From assembly GCF_932294415.1 (NCBI RefSeq), contig NC_065544.1, positions 13,863,351 to 13,927,350 of the forward strand: a stretch of DNA of 64,000 nt, given 5' to 3'. Numbering within the stretch: the first letter of the stretch is position 1; the number at the start of each line of letters is the position of its first letter. The position numbers were made by a program, and so were the translations under genes. The DNA is from Quercus robur. Taxonomy: Eukaryota > Streptophyta > Magnoliopsida > Fagales > Fagaceae. This document shows positions 12,237 through 25,100 of this stretch, piece after piece. The notes beneath the pieces were generated by a model. The model was not told where the DNA came from. It worked only from the letters and a program-made list of their open reading frames with translations, and made no database searches.

Positions 12237-13614
12237 AAGATATGCACAATGTATGTAAACATGGTCACAAGACCGGTGTACAAGAACAAGGAAGTAAGCA
12301 CTCCCCCTAACAAGATGAAACACATCTCTCCCTTACAGAGGCATGTATTTCTCGTGCTAACATGTAGAATCTTAGAAAGAAACCACATATTCTCCACAAT
12401 TTCTCCCCCTTTTTGTCATGATTGACAAAGGGTATAAGAAGCTAGAAAGCTTCACCCGAGAGAAAAAAAAAAATGATCAAGGATGATCAAGGGGGCACAA
12501 GAAATCCATATAAATGCATGAATGTAATGAAACAAGATGCTACGGATGACAAGATAAAAGAAAGATGCAAAATATGTGAAAGACAAATCTCTCAACAAGA
12601 AAAATGTTAAGCACATAGATCCCAAAACACACACACACACACAACTAACAAGTCTAACCAATTTTATATTTCAAAAAACAAGTTAAGACAGTTTAGTGAG
12701 CATACATTAACACAAGTATTCCTTGTGATGGCCAAATCACATTGTATCTACACATGTATCAAGAGTAGCAAAGACTATTGCGTGTTGTGTGTGAAAAATA
12801 TCGCAAGATTGCATAAGTGTATACATGTTATGATGATTTGAGATATGAGAAAATCACTTTAACTCACACACAATCATAACTGTTTGATGGGGACTATCAC
12901 CTTCGAGGTACATCCTATAACTCCCACATCTCGTAGAATACACGCTTGCAATCATTTTTTAAAGCATTTTTTTATCTTTTTGCTTTTGATTTTTCTTTTG
13001 CATATTTTTCTTTTAAGCATATCAAGCATGGGCATATTAGAGAGAAAATAAATACCCAATGATATTTGACATTTCAATTTTGCTATGCCTAAGCACACAA
13101 ATGTCATTGACACTGCACTTTTACTATGCCGAAGCATACATGTGTCATATTATGATTGACGGGTAACAGTGGTGAGATGGTTATTTATGCCTTTCTCTTA
13201 GAATTTTCTAGTCCTTCCCGTCAAAAAGAGTGATATAAGTGTTAAGTATAAGAGATAACTTAATCTTACTCATCACAAATAAGAACCACAAAGCTCACTT
13301 GCTTAGTTGTGCATAGAGTTGCTCATCTAAGCTACAAGAGATACAAAGTTTAGAAAACTTTGTTTCAATGGTCATCCAAAGTATACAAGTACCAATGTAC
13401 ACAAACACACACTATTTTTTGTATTTTTTTTTATTTTGAAAAATAAACAAAATAAAGACTAAACAACCAGACAAAAACAGACAAACAACATGAAAGTATG
13501 AATGAAAGATACATATGCATGAAGGCATGATTCCAAAAACAGATAAGAAATCAAGCAAAAAAAGTCCTACTTTAGATAGAAAGAATAAAAGCAAAGGACA
13601 AACAGAAAAGACAA
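11874..13614. other. Non-coding interior of the nested element
   Basis: No domains were recognised. The stretch holds a 50-bp AT microsatellite (near 12200) and AT-rich sequence where an autonomous Copia would carry pol. Confidence 0.6.
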
Positions 13615-15404
13615 TTAAGTTTTAGACTTCTTTCTCACCCACACAGCACGAGTTTTTGGCCGTGAAGATGAAAATGCACGTGTCCTAATATGTCTACCAA
13701 AGGACATAGAAGAATTTGAATTCTCCTGAAATTGAGTTAAAAAGCTCAAGACTTTTAATAACTTTCCAAACAAAAGTGTAGGTCCTTGAGAGAAAACCTG
13801 TGACCGTTTGGACAATTGCTTATAAAGATACAATTTGAAGCAATTAGGATGAATGTGTCCAGAAATACCACAATGGTGACAAACATAAGGTCTAACAAAG
13901 GATTTAGAATTAGCCAAAACAGTCTTGGATTTCATACCTTTATCACCTTTCTCAGATTGGGGCACAAAGACAGTCCTTGATCTAGAAGTCGTGGAAGAGG
14001 AGGGGCTGGAGGAAATAGCATATCCTAAGCCAGCCTTATCAAAACTAGGCTTTTTAGCACTCAATACCTCATCAAGCTTTGCACTAGACATCCTCTCTAT
14101 TTGAGTTCTTGCTTGACTAAGCTCAACCTCAAGATTCTTGACCTTCTCTTCTAATGAGGTGTTCTCCACAACAAGAGTCTCAACTAACCTTGTAGTCTCA
14201 TCTAGTTTGACTAACAGATCAGCTTTTTCAGTTTTTACCTCATTAAGCTCTTTTCTACAAAGATGAGAAGTCTTTTTAGATTTTATGAATTCAGTGCAGC
14301 TTATCATAGGCTTCTTGAAGGGTCAATTTCTTGGATATTTCATCATCAGAAGAATCTTCACTGTCACTAGTACTCTCCACAATCACCTTATCGGTTGAGG
14401 TAGCAAAGACCATAACGTGACGACATTCATCCACATACTCATCAGAAAAGTCATTCTCAGTGTCACTCCAGGTAGCAACCAACTCTTTATCTTCTGACTT
14501 CTTGGTCTTTTCCTTCATATAGTAGTTTAGGCACTCTATCCTTATATGACAAAAACCTTTGCACTCGTGGCATTGGATGAGGGGTTTCTCATTCTTTCCC
14601 TTCCTTGAGGATTTAGATTTCCTAGGAGGTTTGCCCATATTCTTCTTCCTAAATTGAAGAAGCTTGATAATCTCATCAGTTATGAAAGTTAGATTTAGAT
14701 TTCCAAAATCACTTTATCTTCATCTTCATCTTCAGAGTCCTCAATCTCTTCCTCTATACCCTTAAAAGCCAAGTTTTTACTCTTTCACCTTTTCCAATTA
14801 AGCCTAATCTCATCTCATAGGTTTGAAGGTTCCCTACAAGCTCAATCAAAGGAGTTTGATCAATGTCCTTGACTTCTTCAATGACAGTGATCTTGGCATG
14901 GAATCTTTCATGTAAGGACCTAAAGATTTTTCTAACAATTTTGGATTCTGCAATACATTCTCCAAGGTTGAAGGCAGAATTCACAATATCCTTGAGTTTA
15001 GCATAGAACTCATCAAAGGTCTCATCCTCCTCCATCCTTATTTCTTCAAAACTACTAGTGAGTCTTTGAAGTTTCACAATCTTTACTGCCTTGGTACCTT
15101 CATAGGTGGTCTTAAGAATGGTCTATGCTTCCTTGGCAACTTCCGTGGATGATATTTTCTTGAATTCCTCATGGGTCACCCCACAAAACAATGCATTCAA
15201 GGCCCTACTGTTGAAATTTGCTGCTATGATTGTTGCATCATCCCAATCCACCGGCGCTTCCTTTGACTTAATCCAACCAACTTCAACAGCTTGTCGTACC
15301 TGTTCACTTAGAGCCTGCAAAAAAACTTTCATACGAACTTTCCACTACGCATAATTAATTCCATCAAATAAAGGAGGAATCAAAAGAGATTGTCCACGAT
15401 CCAT
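13615..15404 (-). other. Fossil gag region of the nested element
   Basis: Read on the minus strand, this has a UBN2-like core (for example MKLQRLTSSFEEIRMEEDET and ESKIVRKIFRSL), an acidic stretch, a zinc-knuckle-like CHECKGFCHIRIEC and a second one, CHHCGISGHIHPNC. It ends with a basic tail including AVWVRKKSKT. The order matches gag of the enclosing element, so the two are relatives. Treated as a fossil. Confidence 0.75.
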
Positions 15405-16455
15405 GACAACGGGGGTCAAGGATCACACTTAGGAAATTAATTCAATTAGAGTGTACCTGCCCTGATACCACTTGTTGGGAAATTTAGACCCCGGTTGATA
15501 GAATTAACAAGTTTTAAATCCAAGTTGTTAATTAGATTTATTATGAATAAAACTTGTTCAAACAAACAAACATCAATATCATGTCAAAATCATACAGTGA
15601 AAAAAATAAATAAAACAAGATATGATAACCCAAGAAAACTAATGAAACCAACCAGTTTCACAGTAAAAAACCTGGGGGGAAACCTCCCGAAAAGCAATCC
15701 ACTATAGTAAAAGAAAATTTCAGATCTAGTATAAAACCTTTGTCCCTAGACTCTACAATCCCCGTAGATGAACTCACAGCAGAAACCTTCTACCGCTTCA
15801 GAACTTCTGAACTCTTCAATATATGAATGCCACCCTTTGATGCACGAATCCCAATACGTGACTAACCAATTGCGCGGATCCCAGTACGCGACTTAATCAC
15901 CAACTAAAAGAAGATTGTTGGCTACAAATTTCTTCACTTCATTAACAATAAAGATTCAGAAGTACTTGGTTACAAAACTCTAAGGCGCAAATACGCAGTA
16001 GCTTCTTTCAGAGAGAATAAGGCTTCGGTCACCTTTTGCATATGTTCTCCTTATTATTCTCTTATGTGACGGCCTCTAAAATAAGCTTTATATAGGTCTA
16101 GGTTTGTGAGAAAAGAAATCCTACACAAATACAAAAACTTGGACCAAAAATCATATCTGGAAATCTGAATTCTCGTAACCTCGATCGATCGGGAGGTGTC
16201 AAGGAGGTGTCGAGATTTAAACTTCAATAGATACAGTTATCGAGAAGCTATCGAGCAACTGTCGAGCTATCTGTCCAACTTTAATGAACAACTTTTCTTC
16301 ACTTATTTCTTGGTCCAATCTTCATGGCTTTAATACTAGACTTAAACAACATGTTTCTTGAAGTATTAAACACATCCTAGATCTACTCAAATATAAGTAA
16401 AGTACATTTTGTCAAAGAATTAGCCAATTACACAAAATATGTCCTTAACAAAAAT

Positions 16456-18785
16456 GAATTAGGTTGTTGAGCATCCAAGAGGTCGAGATGGTGATTCTGG
16501 AGTGATGGATGTGATGAAGATGATTGATGCATTCACTACCTGCTTGGCAAGCTTCACCAGAAGGTTTGAAAGCCCTAACACCAGTACCCAATCCTATTGG
16601 GATATCACCCCAAACACACGTGACGTGTGGGTGAAGAAGGGTACTCATGCATAAGCATTACAACATGTCCATGCATCAATACTTTCTATGTTTTGTGACT
16701 ATGCTTGGTTGTGTGCTTTTTGCTAGCTTGAGTTGAAAATTGTTTGTTTGTTTGCATTTGTTTTAAATGTTTTTACATTGTTGTTTTTTATCAATCTTTC
16801 TTGCTTTTATGTCAAAAATCCAAAAACACATAAAAAGTAGAAAATCCAAAAAATTTGATCGACATTATTGTGTTTTGTCACAAACATATTTTGCTTTGTA
16901 CCTTTGTACTAATGGCCTTGTACATTTACGAACGTAGCTTGTTCTCTATGAACTCATATCATTGTGGGAAAACTCTTGACATCTATATGATTGTTGTAAA
17001 TAGATCTTTAATTTTGTCATGAATGATTAGTCAATAGTTTTGTTGATCTTGAGACATGCATATACTTGTGCCTATATATCTTCCCACTCTTTTATTTTAC
17101 TGTTTTTTCTTAAAGAGCTCAACAAATGTAAATCTCCAAATGAAAAAAGATAATGAGCTGCAAAAGCTTGTTGCACATACTAGTATTTAACTAGGAAAAA
17201 GGGAAAGTGACTTAAAATAAAATGTTTGATGCCCAAAAAGCCAAAGGCTTGCTCTTCAATTGAAATATCAAAAATTTCAGGCATCGATTTCACAATGAAA
17301 TGTAATGATTTAAAAAGATCAAATGATTTGATGTATATGGAGCCAAATGAAAAGCTTCAAAGTTATGTTATCAAGTTATGTGGGAAGTCATATATGCATA
17401 TTTCTATAATTGAGATAGGTCACTTTATCTAGTGCTAATTGTGTATGACTTGGTTGAATTGATCATTGAAGCTTCACATTAGACTAAGGACTATCTCATT
17501 GTTGATATCCACACACATCACACATATCTATGTTCAACGAATGTCATATTCATTTGTGTGATTATACTTGATTAAATGTATTTTCATGCTCAATTTTTGT
17601 TGATCAAATACAAAAAGATTTTTGAGTGTTTAGTTGTTTTCGGAAAGTATTTTGTTTTTGCAAAAATTGTCAAAATTTTCAAAAACAGTGTTGCCCTGTT
17701 CTAGCGACTTGGTCGCCGGTCAATCCAATCGCATGCCCCTAGTTGTGAGCACCACTCAAAGAATATTCGCGATTCATTGGCGAGTCAAAATCTCAGTTGC
17801 AAAAAATACTTAGAAAATTTTTCAAAATTTGGGTTTTTAGGTTTCTTGCGACTCAGACTGGTGACTTCCTCACGGGTGGAACTTCCAGTCATGAAAAACA
17901 CTTAGACAAATTTTTCAAAATTTTCATCTCAGGTGTCTCGCGACTTGGCCTAGCGACTTGCACGCGACATGGCTCAGTTGCGAAAAACGCGTGTTTTGCG
18001 ATTTAAGGACAGTTTTTAAAATTTTTCAGTTTTCCCTCAAACTTTTCTGACTGTTCATTGTCTTCTTCATTTGTCTCTCTCACTCTCACCGTGTTTCACT
18101 CACAAATCCACCATTTTCTTCATCATTTCTACTTCAATCTTCAAGAAAAAGGTATGGGTTTTCTTATTCTCACTATATATTTCATGTTCTTTGCCTTGGA
18201 TTTCTTAATTTGTGAGTTGTTATTAAGATTTGTGATATATGATGATTTGGCCATGGGTTGGTTTATTTTTGTTGAGTTTGACTGAATGGGTTTTGTTGAT
18301 ACCGTTTTTAGGATGCTAGATGTTATGTTATCATGAGTGTTTTTCATCCTTGACTTTGTTTCCTAATCTGTATTGTTTTGAGCATGTCATACCCATTGAG
18401 ATATGTCTTATAGACTTATGCTTCTTTTTCTTAATTTTTGTATTAGACAATGTTTGAGAGTATGGTTGGTTCACAATGTTTGTCTATTGCATGATTGGAT
18501 TATGTGTTTGGCTGTGTTCCCTAGGATGTTCATGTTGGGTTTCCGTGCTCACTATCACAATGTGTTATGCCTAAGAGTTGTTGATAAATTGTTTTGTGTT
18601 CTTCTACTCTGAGTATAGACTGAACTGAGCTTATGTATCTCATGTCATGATTGATTCTGAACTGTCTATAGACTGAATGTTTGGTAGTCTTCTCTGTTCT
18701 TTTAAGTGCTACTAATCTCTTACTGATTTTTGAGTTTCCATTTATTGTGCTCTGTTTTTGTGGGCTTTGCTGCTGTGTTTTGCAG
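16456..18785 (+). other. Interior of the 13.7 kb element: gag tail, then non-coding with CGCGACT-rich repeats
   Basis: Bases 16456-16654 hold the gag tail. Bases 16655-17690 are AT-rich with no supported gene. At 17700-18005 there are about three imperfect repeats combining a GCGACTTG-type motif with an AAAATTTTTCAAAATTT stretch, resembling the CpG-rich tracts of the LTRs. A candidate 5'UTR intron runs from a donor at about 18151 (AAAAG/GTATGG) to an acceptor TTTTGCAG just before 18786. Confidence 0.55.
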
Positions 18786-19586
18786 ATGACTCCTACAAAG
18801 AAGAAGACTACTGCCAAGAAGGGTGACAAGAGACTGAAGATGGATAATACAAAGTTCAGGTCTTCTCAACATTTTGAGAGGTACACTCAGTTCTACTTGA
18901 AGGCACCTATCATCCAAGAGAGATTTGTTGACTTGGTGGATTTGAGGGACACATTCATTCCCAGTTGTTTTGAGGGCAGAGGTTGGGATAAGCTATTGAG
19001 TGATCTGCCTGGAGTATGTGAACCTCTGATTAGGGAGTTTTATGCTAATGCTGTGTTAAGAGAGCATGAGATCAATTGTTGGATAAGGGGACATGAATTC
19101 ACCATAGATGTAGATGACATTAATGAGGTGCTAGGTTTTGAGGATATGGATGACCATGATTTCACACATTACAAGGATAGGATGCTATCCTTAGAAACTG
19201 TTCAAACTCATATTGGTGGAGTTAGAGAGGGGAGATGTCTCAACACCACTGCCTTTGCAGCTGATATGAGATGCCTAACTGTGATAATGATGTTCAACCT
19301 GTACCTAGTGAAGAAGTTGACCAGAATCAACAATGCCAGAGCCATCTTCCTCTTGGAGCTCAAGGAGAACACCTACATAGACATCAGTGCTCATATCTTC
19401 TACACCATTGTTGATGAGACTAGAACAACCTCTAGGGCCAAGCTGATTTTCCCCAGCCTACTTATGAGGCTTTTTAGAGCAAATGGTGTGGCAATCCCTC
19501 AAGATATTAGCCTCATGCCTACTCCCTCAGCCATTAACAATCTAACCATTACGAGGATAAGAGTTCGTCTTCCAGGTGATGAATAG
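18786..19586 (+). other. Plant transposon-protein-like ORF inside the 13.7 kb element
   Basis: The open frame begins with the ATG at 18786, directly after a good splice acceptor. It starts with a Lys-rich stretch (MTPTKKKTTAKKGDKRLK), followed by FRSSQHFERYTQFYLKAPII, a V-REFYAN-type stretch, RGHEFTIDVDDINEVLGF, and a C-terminal LIFPSLLMRLFRANGV. This is the pattern of the 'putative plant transposon protein' family that sits between retroelement sequences in many plants. Its biochemical function is not established. It lies on the same strand as gag, 2.1 kb after the gag tail and about 1 kb before the 3' LTR. Whether it was captured or is a regular part of this family is unknown. Treated as part of a fossil element. 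Confidence 0.65.
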
Positions 19587-20558
19587 GAGGGTGATCAAGA
19601 AAAAGGTGAACCAATGGAGACTAAGATAGAGGCTGAAGGACAACCCTCAAGCTCAAGAGGCCATGGCAAGAGGAGCAGAGCTTCATCTTCATCTGATGTA
19701 CCTTCAGATGCATTCCAGATTATCCTTGAGAGGATTGATGGGCTCAGAGATGTCTAGAATGAGCAATCTAACAGGTTGGCTGCTCTCCAAGATCAGATGA
19801 ACTTACTTTCAGCAAAGCTTGATAGTTTTACCACCCAGCAGTAGCCCTTCGGCCATTCTGGTCAAAAAGGGAGAGAATTTTGAAGGGTAGCTCTTATGGG
19901 GGAGTGCCTTTTTGAGGGAGAGCATACCAAAAACTTAATTTTAGCAGTGTTTACTTTATATTTTTTTGTGTTTTTGGTTTTAATACTTTGCTTAAAGCTT
20001 TTGGTACATTGGTTTATATAATTATATAAGATGATATTCAGTTTAAGTTTACTGTGTGTTTTGTATCCTTGCTTTGTAGCATAGTACTTATTGTTAAATG
20101 TTATGCATTTTCTTTAAGTACATCACTCTTGTGCCCTTCATTGGATTTTATATCCATAATGCAATTTCCTTGAGTTGTTGCATTGATTAAGTGTTGGACA
20201 TACAAATGATACTTTGCATTGAGCTTATTAGCTTGCATGTCTGGATGTTCATTCCTTGTGTGAATAAGCATTGTGGTCACTATTTATAGTGATTGTTCAT
20301 TTTTTTTCAAGCCATGTTTTATTTCTTTATTCCATTTTGCTTGATCGCATTGTGCTTACTCCATATGCATTACAAGTTTTCTGCATACAATGATCATATT
20401 GTGCTGTTGTTTTTTAGGAGATACTTGTTCTTATGGTTCAAGAGCTACACAAATTCTAGAGTTAGGTGTGAGTGAGTTTTGTTCAACTATTCCCAACTCA
20501 CATGTTAAGTCTAGAGTTTGTTTTAGGGTTTTGTCACGGAATAGCCAAAGGGGGAGAT

Positions 20559-21648
20559 TGTAGAGTTCAATTTAATCAACCATTTTGTTGGCTTTATTCT
20601 GTGCCAAATTTACTTGTAATTCAGCATTTAGAAACCTTGTATTTAGGTGGGAATCATGTAAGGGTAGTGTGTTAGAGAGTGTGAAGAAAAGTTTAAGATT
20701 GTGCACTCAGCAAGGGACTCGTGACTGGATCTCGTGGCTTGCAAGTCGCTAAAGGATGCACACGAGTGAAGCATACAGAGGAGCTGAATAGTCATGCCAG
20801 CTGAAGCACTACAGGACAAAAAGTCCAATCTGGCCATTTAGTTAGCTCGCGACTTGGACTCGCGACTCAGTCAAGTTGCGAGGCCAAGTCGCCAGTCCAC
20901 TCTGTTTGGAAAAAACTAACTCTTCGCATTCCAAACACATACCAGTATAAATACCCCTTATACCAACGAAGTGTAAAGAGTTTCTAGAGAGAATTTTGAG
21001 AAATAAACCCTAGAGAAAAACAAGATTGACTCATCCATAATCTTCATCCTTTGATTTTCCAAATTCCTCTATTCTCACCCTCTTCATTGTTACATCCTTG
21101 AGAGGTACATTAGCCAAAACTTTTTCTCACCATACCCATATCTATGAGAAGGCTATTTGGTGCTTGGGAAGCAATTAGGAAGGGACCAATTGATATTGGT
21201 TGATGCTATGGGTTATAGCAGAATCTGGTAAGCTAAAGAAGACAAAGTTTCGGCGTAACCTCGTTGGAGCAAGAAGCTTGGAGGGCTTAGGTACACTGAG
21301 TAGATTAGGCTTGGAGGGTCTTCTATTATTCATGTATCCCAACTTCATTCTTTAGTGGATTATTGACCGCTTGGAGGGCAGTGGAGAGGTTTTACGCCGA
21401 GAACTTCGATTTCTTCTTCGATAACACATCGCTGTGTTATTCTTGTATTTGCATCTCTCTTCCCTTAATCTTTGCCATTTAATTTCTACTGTAGTTGTGA
21501 TTTTATTTGGTTTATATTGTTTTATCAATTCTGTTTTAGTTTATGTTCATGTTCTACACATATATTGTTTGATTATAAGTTTGAATTCGTAATTTATTAA
21601 TTCAGAGTCTAAACATTCAAGGTGTTTTATACACTAATTGAACATTCA
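20559..21648 (+). repeat. 3' LTR of the 13.7 kb element
   Basis: Copy of 7945-9038, starting TGTAGAGTTCAATT and ending GAACATTCA. It is followed by the TSD CAAAA and then by the CRRSP-type promoter that the insertion interrupted. Confidence 0.9.
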
Positions 21649-21910
21649 CAAAAAACGCAGACCAATTCAACATTTCCATGTCAACTCGAACAGTTAGTAA
21701 CATGAAAAAGTCAACCTCTCTAGCTTTTCCGAATAAGTTTTAGTTTTAGTTTTAGTTTTAGTTTTTTTTTTTTTTTTTTGGTGGTGGTGGGGGTGGGGGG
21801 GGGGATAATATAAGTTTTAGTTAAGATTTACTATAATTAACTGCTACATGATCCATAGTCCATAGACTCCATACCTTAAACTCATGATCATCCTCTCATT
21901 TCCTTCTAAA

Positions 21911-22170
21911 AATGTCTTACTTCACCTTCTACATCTGCCTTCTAACCTGTGCTCTCTTTCTCCAAACCACTTTTGGAGTTAATTAACCCTCTCTTCTATT
22001 TCTGTTTAAGCTCAGCTGGGAACTTCACCTCTAATAGCTCATATGAATCAAACCTAAACTATCTCTTGGATAATCTTTAATTACAACCAAACTTATCCAC
22101 AGGGGTTTGGTTTCAATTCAATGGGTTTTACTCCAAACCAAACTTATGGGCTTTCACTTTGTCGAGGTGA
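21911..22170 (+). pseudogene. Truncated CRRSP38-like pseudogene
   Basis: From ATG 21912 the sequence resembles the 5' third of the CRRSP genes: signal-peptide region (TTCTAACCTGTGCTCTCTTT), CTCCAAACCAC.TTTTGGAG, AACTTCACCTCTAATAGC and, near the end, CTTTGTCGAGGTGATGTT, which encodes the start of the first C-x8-C-x2-C motif. It has in-frame stops (TTAATTAA after TTTGGAG, TCTTTAA near 22078) and small indels. It stops abruptly at about 22170 where LTR-type sequence begins; the rest of the gene was not found downstream. Upstream it keeps part of the family promoter (ATGTCAACTCGAAC at about 21678). Confidence 0.85.
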
Positions 22171-25100
22171 TGTTATGTTCGTGTGGGTGTGTTCCAAACA
22201 CTTTTATAATTCTTTATTTTTTAGCCATTGGAAATTTATGTTGGGCAATAAAGAATAAAATAGCCATTGGACAATTATGAGAAAAATAGTCATTGGGCAA
22301 TAATAGGTTGGGCTTTTATTGGTGTTTAGTAACCAATGACTATAGGTTGTTATGGTCATAAGTAGCCTATCTAATACCTATCACTACACCTTTCCCAATA
22401 AGTTTTTCCTATTATTCTATATTTTCCAAATACATAATTTCTATTCTTTCCTATCCCACATATTTTTCTACAATATATATTTGTTCTAAGGAAAGACAAT
22501 AGAGGATTGTTCTTGAACTTTCGTGAGTGGAAGTGTGTCCATCATGAAAGCTGACACTATTGTCTAATCTTGAGGGGTTATTTAGCCAAGAGAACCAGTT
22601 GCACCGAGTTTTACTCCAGGTGGCATGAATCAACCTTTAAGGACAACGCTTTTGCAGCATGATTCATTAACATTGTGAGATCGTTTTAAACTCCTTTTTA
22701 TTTTATGTTCTTGCTAATTATTTGGGATCTCAATTTTGTATCAAAACTTGTTTATTCACTAAAATATTTCCAACATTCTTTGTCATGCCCCAAACCGGGT
22801 CCAAAGCATGAGAAAGACATCTCAAAGTACCTGTAGATTTTTTTTCCTTTTTGAACAATGCAATCCATATAAATCATATCCAGTACTAACATCAAGAATT
22901 ATCATAATAATTTCATTGAATATACTGTCAAAGTAAATCAGAGCTTTAAGAATTAATTACAAAGACCATTGGTCACAAAAGAATAGAGGTCTAAATAAAT
23001 AATTACATATCAACAGCTTGTCCCATCAGTGGGACTAACGTCACAACCACTATAATATACAAAAGAATGAGTCAAGCCTGTTTTAAGATGTACATCATCT
23101 AATATCTCCATTACAAAAGTTCAGCCTCGATCAGTAGTTAGTCTAACTACTGTTAGCCACCAAAAAGCTGTCTCAAAATATTGTTGCTGACTCTGAAAAG
23201 TTTATAAAATAATGGGATGAGACAGAGCCCAGTAAGTAGCATATTTAATGGGGGTGGGGGAAATACAAGTTTCATCTTCAATAATAATAATATGACAGGA
23301 ATGATTAAGTAGTGAAACACAAAATTTCTCAAAATAAATACCTTGAAACTATATACTATAATCTGTGAGCATCAACAATATAATTTCCAAAGTCATAATA
23401 TCTAACATAAGATAAATTATCACAAATATACCACACTACCACATAGACTGGTCAGGGGATCCACCCATTCACACTGGCATGATATTGTCTTCTCTAGTAT
23501 GCAAACTCTTGACCCCATGGACAGCAGCCTCACCCATACCCTCAAGGTTTTTCTCTCCCCCTATGGGCAGCAGAGAGAGCACGTCAAATAGGATCTCTCT
23601 TGCATGTGGTCTCTTGGCCCCATAAACAGCAGCCTCACCCACACACAATCAAGGAACATCTTCCCCCCATGGGCAGCAGGAAAGAACGCGTCATCCAAAG
23701 TGAAAGGGCACTAACCTAGATTTAATTCCATTGTCACAAAGACTACGGAGACTAAATCGGGAGATCACCGGGAAATAACACATAGCATGGTGTTAAAACA
23801 ACTCACAAGTTACATTACTTTGAAACACATAGTTCATATCCAGGTAATTTCAGAAAAACCTTAAATAATATAACTTCTACGAAGTTTTTAAGGTTTTCAA
23901 CTTCATTCTTGTCAAGAGATTTTCTATCAATTTCTCACATAACAAGACAAGATAAGCATCTTTAAATTTTCTAATATACCATGAATTCCAAGATTTTCTT
24001 ATCAAAGATTAAATAAAAAATGCTCATTTTTCAATATCAACAATTCATGCATTTCCCCAAATGCAATACCAAATATGATGTACTTTTCATATATAATAAT
24101 ATATAATAGGGTCACAACACAATACTTTTAAGAAAACATATATCCGTATATAATTTTCCAAAATGTGTTTGACCCAAAAACAACATTTATAAAACATGGT
24201 TATTTTCCAAAAATCCCATTAAAAGCTACTTACCTCACAATCGCAAAATCCTAATTCTCCAAACTCCAAGGAGATTAGCTAGAACCTAAACAATATCAAA
24301 TGAACCTTTCACAATAAGTATAGAGCTTGAAATTGCATCTAACCACCATTTAAGAATTGCCAAATAATCACTTAATTAGGCAAGCCTAGTATTTAACCTC
24401 ATCAATAATAATATATTCCACTTCCATAGTTTCTCAACAAATTGATTCACAAGGCATAAACTCCAATTTATAAAGTTAACCCATTTAATATCATCTCCAA
24501 CATTATGACTAGCTTCCATAAAATTTACACTAAATCATTAAGAGACCCATGAAAGCAAAATCAATATATCCTCCAAGACAAGAAATTTAGAACTTCAACT
24601 AACTCCAAACAAACCCAATGGCAATGGAAAAATTAAATTTACCAACTAGCACATGTTATAACTTAAAACTCCTAAATTTTCCACCATACATACACCTTAA
24701 GTAGTCATCATTAACACAAATTATATATCCACTCATCAAATAATTCCACCAATACAAAACCCATACATAAAAACACACAAATATCACTTCCAATGCTCAT
24801 AAATCACATGAATATCATTATTAAAGCTTAGATAAAAATAACCTCAAGCAAAAGTGTAAAACCCACCAAAAATATTAGAAATTTTTACCTCAAAGAAAGA
24901 ATGTGAAGGTGTTTATGAGTTCTCAAGAATTTTCCAGTGATCTTGCCGGAAAAATGATGGTGGAAATGGTGATATGGAGGTGCCAGCAAGAGAGTTTGAA
25001 GGAGTGAAGAGGAGTGTTCTACCAAAAATGAAAAAGAAGAAAAAGAAAGAAAAGAGAAGTAAGGAAGTGACCTAGCCAAATGAATGAAAAGATGAGTGAA

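Larger units (their letters stand above)
10874..16450 (-). mobile_element. Nested LTR retrotransposon (fossil), gag-only Copia-like, 5.6 kb, TSD AAAAT
   Basis: The LTRs are 10874-11873 (1000 bp) and 15473-16450 (978 bp), with TGTT...AACA ends. AAAAT lies at 10869-10873 and 16451-16455. Orientation is minus: the tRNA-Met type PBS (complement of 15456-15470) adjoins the right LTR and a polypurine tract adjoins the left LTR. The gag-like region lies at about 13615-15404 on the minus strand. No pol domains were seen, so it is non-autonomous. The LTRs differ at roughly 5% of sampled sites, younger than the host element, as nesting requires. It looks broken, with a few interruptions. Confidence 0.92.
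7945..21648 (+). mobile_element. LTR retrotransposon (fossil), gag-only Copia-like, 13.7 kb, TSD CAAAA
   Basis: The long terminal repeats are 7945-9038 and 20559-21648 (about 1.09 kb each), with TG/CA-type ends. The 5-bp TSD CAAAA lies at 7940-7944 and 21649-21653. A tRNA-Met type primer-binding site (TGGTATCAGAGC, 9041-9052) follows the 5' LTR. A purine tract (20547-20557) precedes the 3' LTR. Coding content is a Copia-type gag and a separate plant transposon-protein-like ORF (18786-19586). No protease, integrase or reverse transcriptase was seen, so it is non-autonomous, TR-GAG-like. It looks broken, with a few interruptions and a second LTR element nested inside. LTR divergence sampled by eye is roughly 8-10%, so it is not recent. 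An empty site exists near 42150. Confidence 0.93.
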
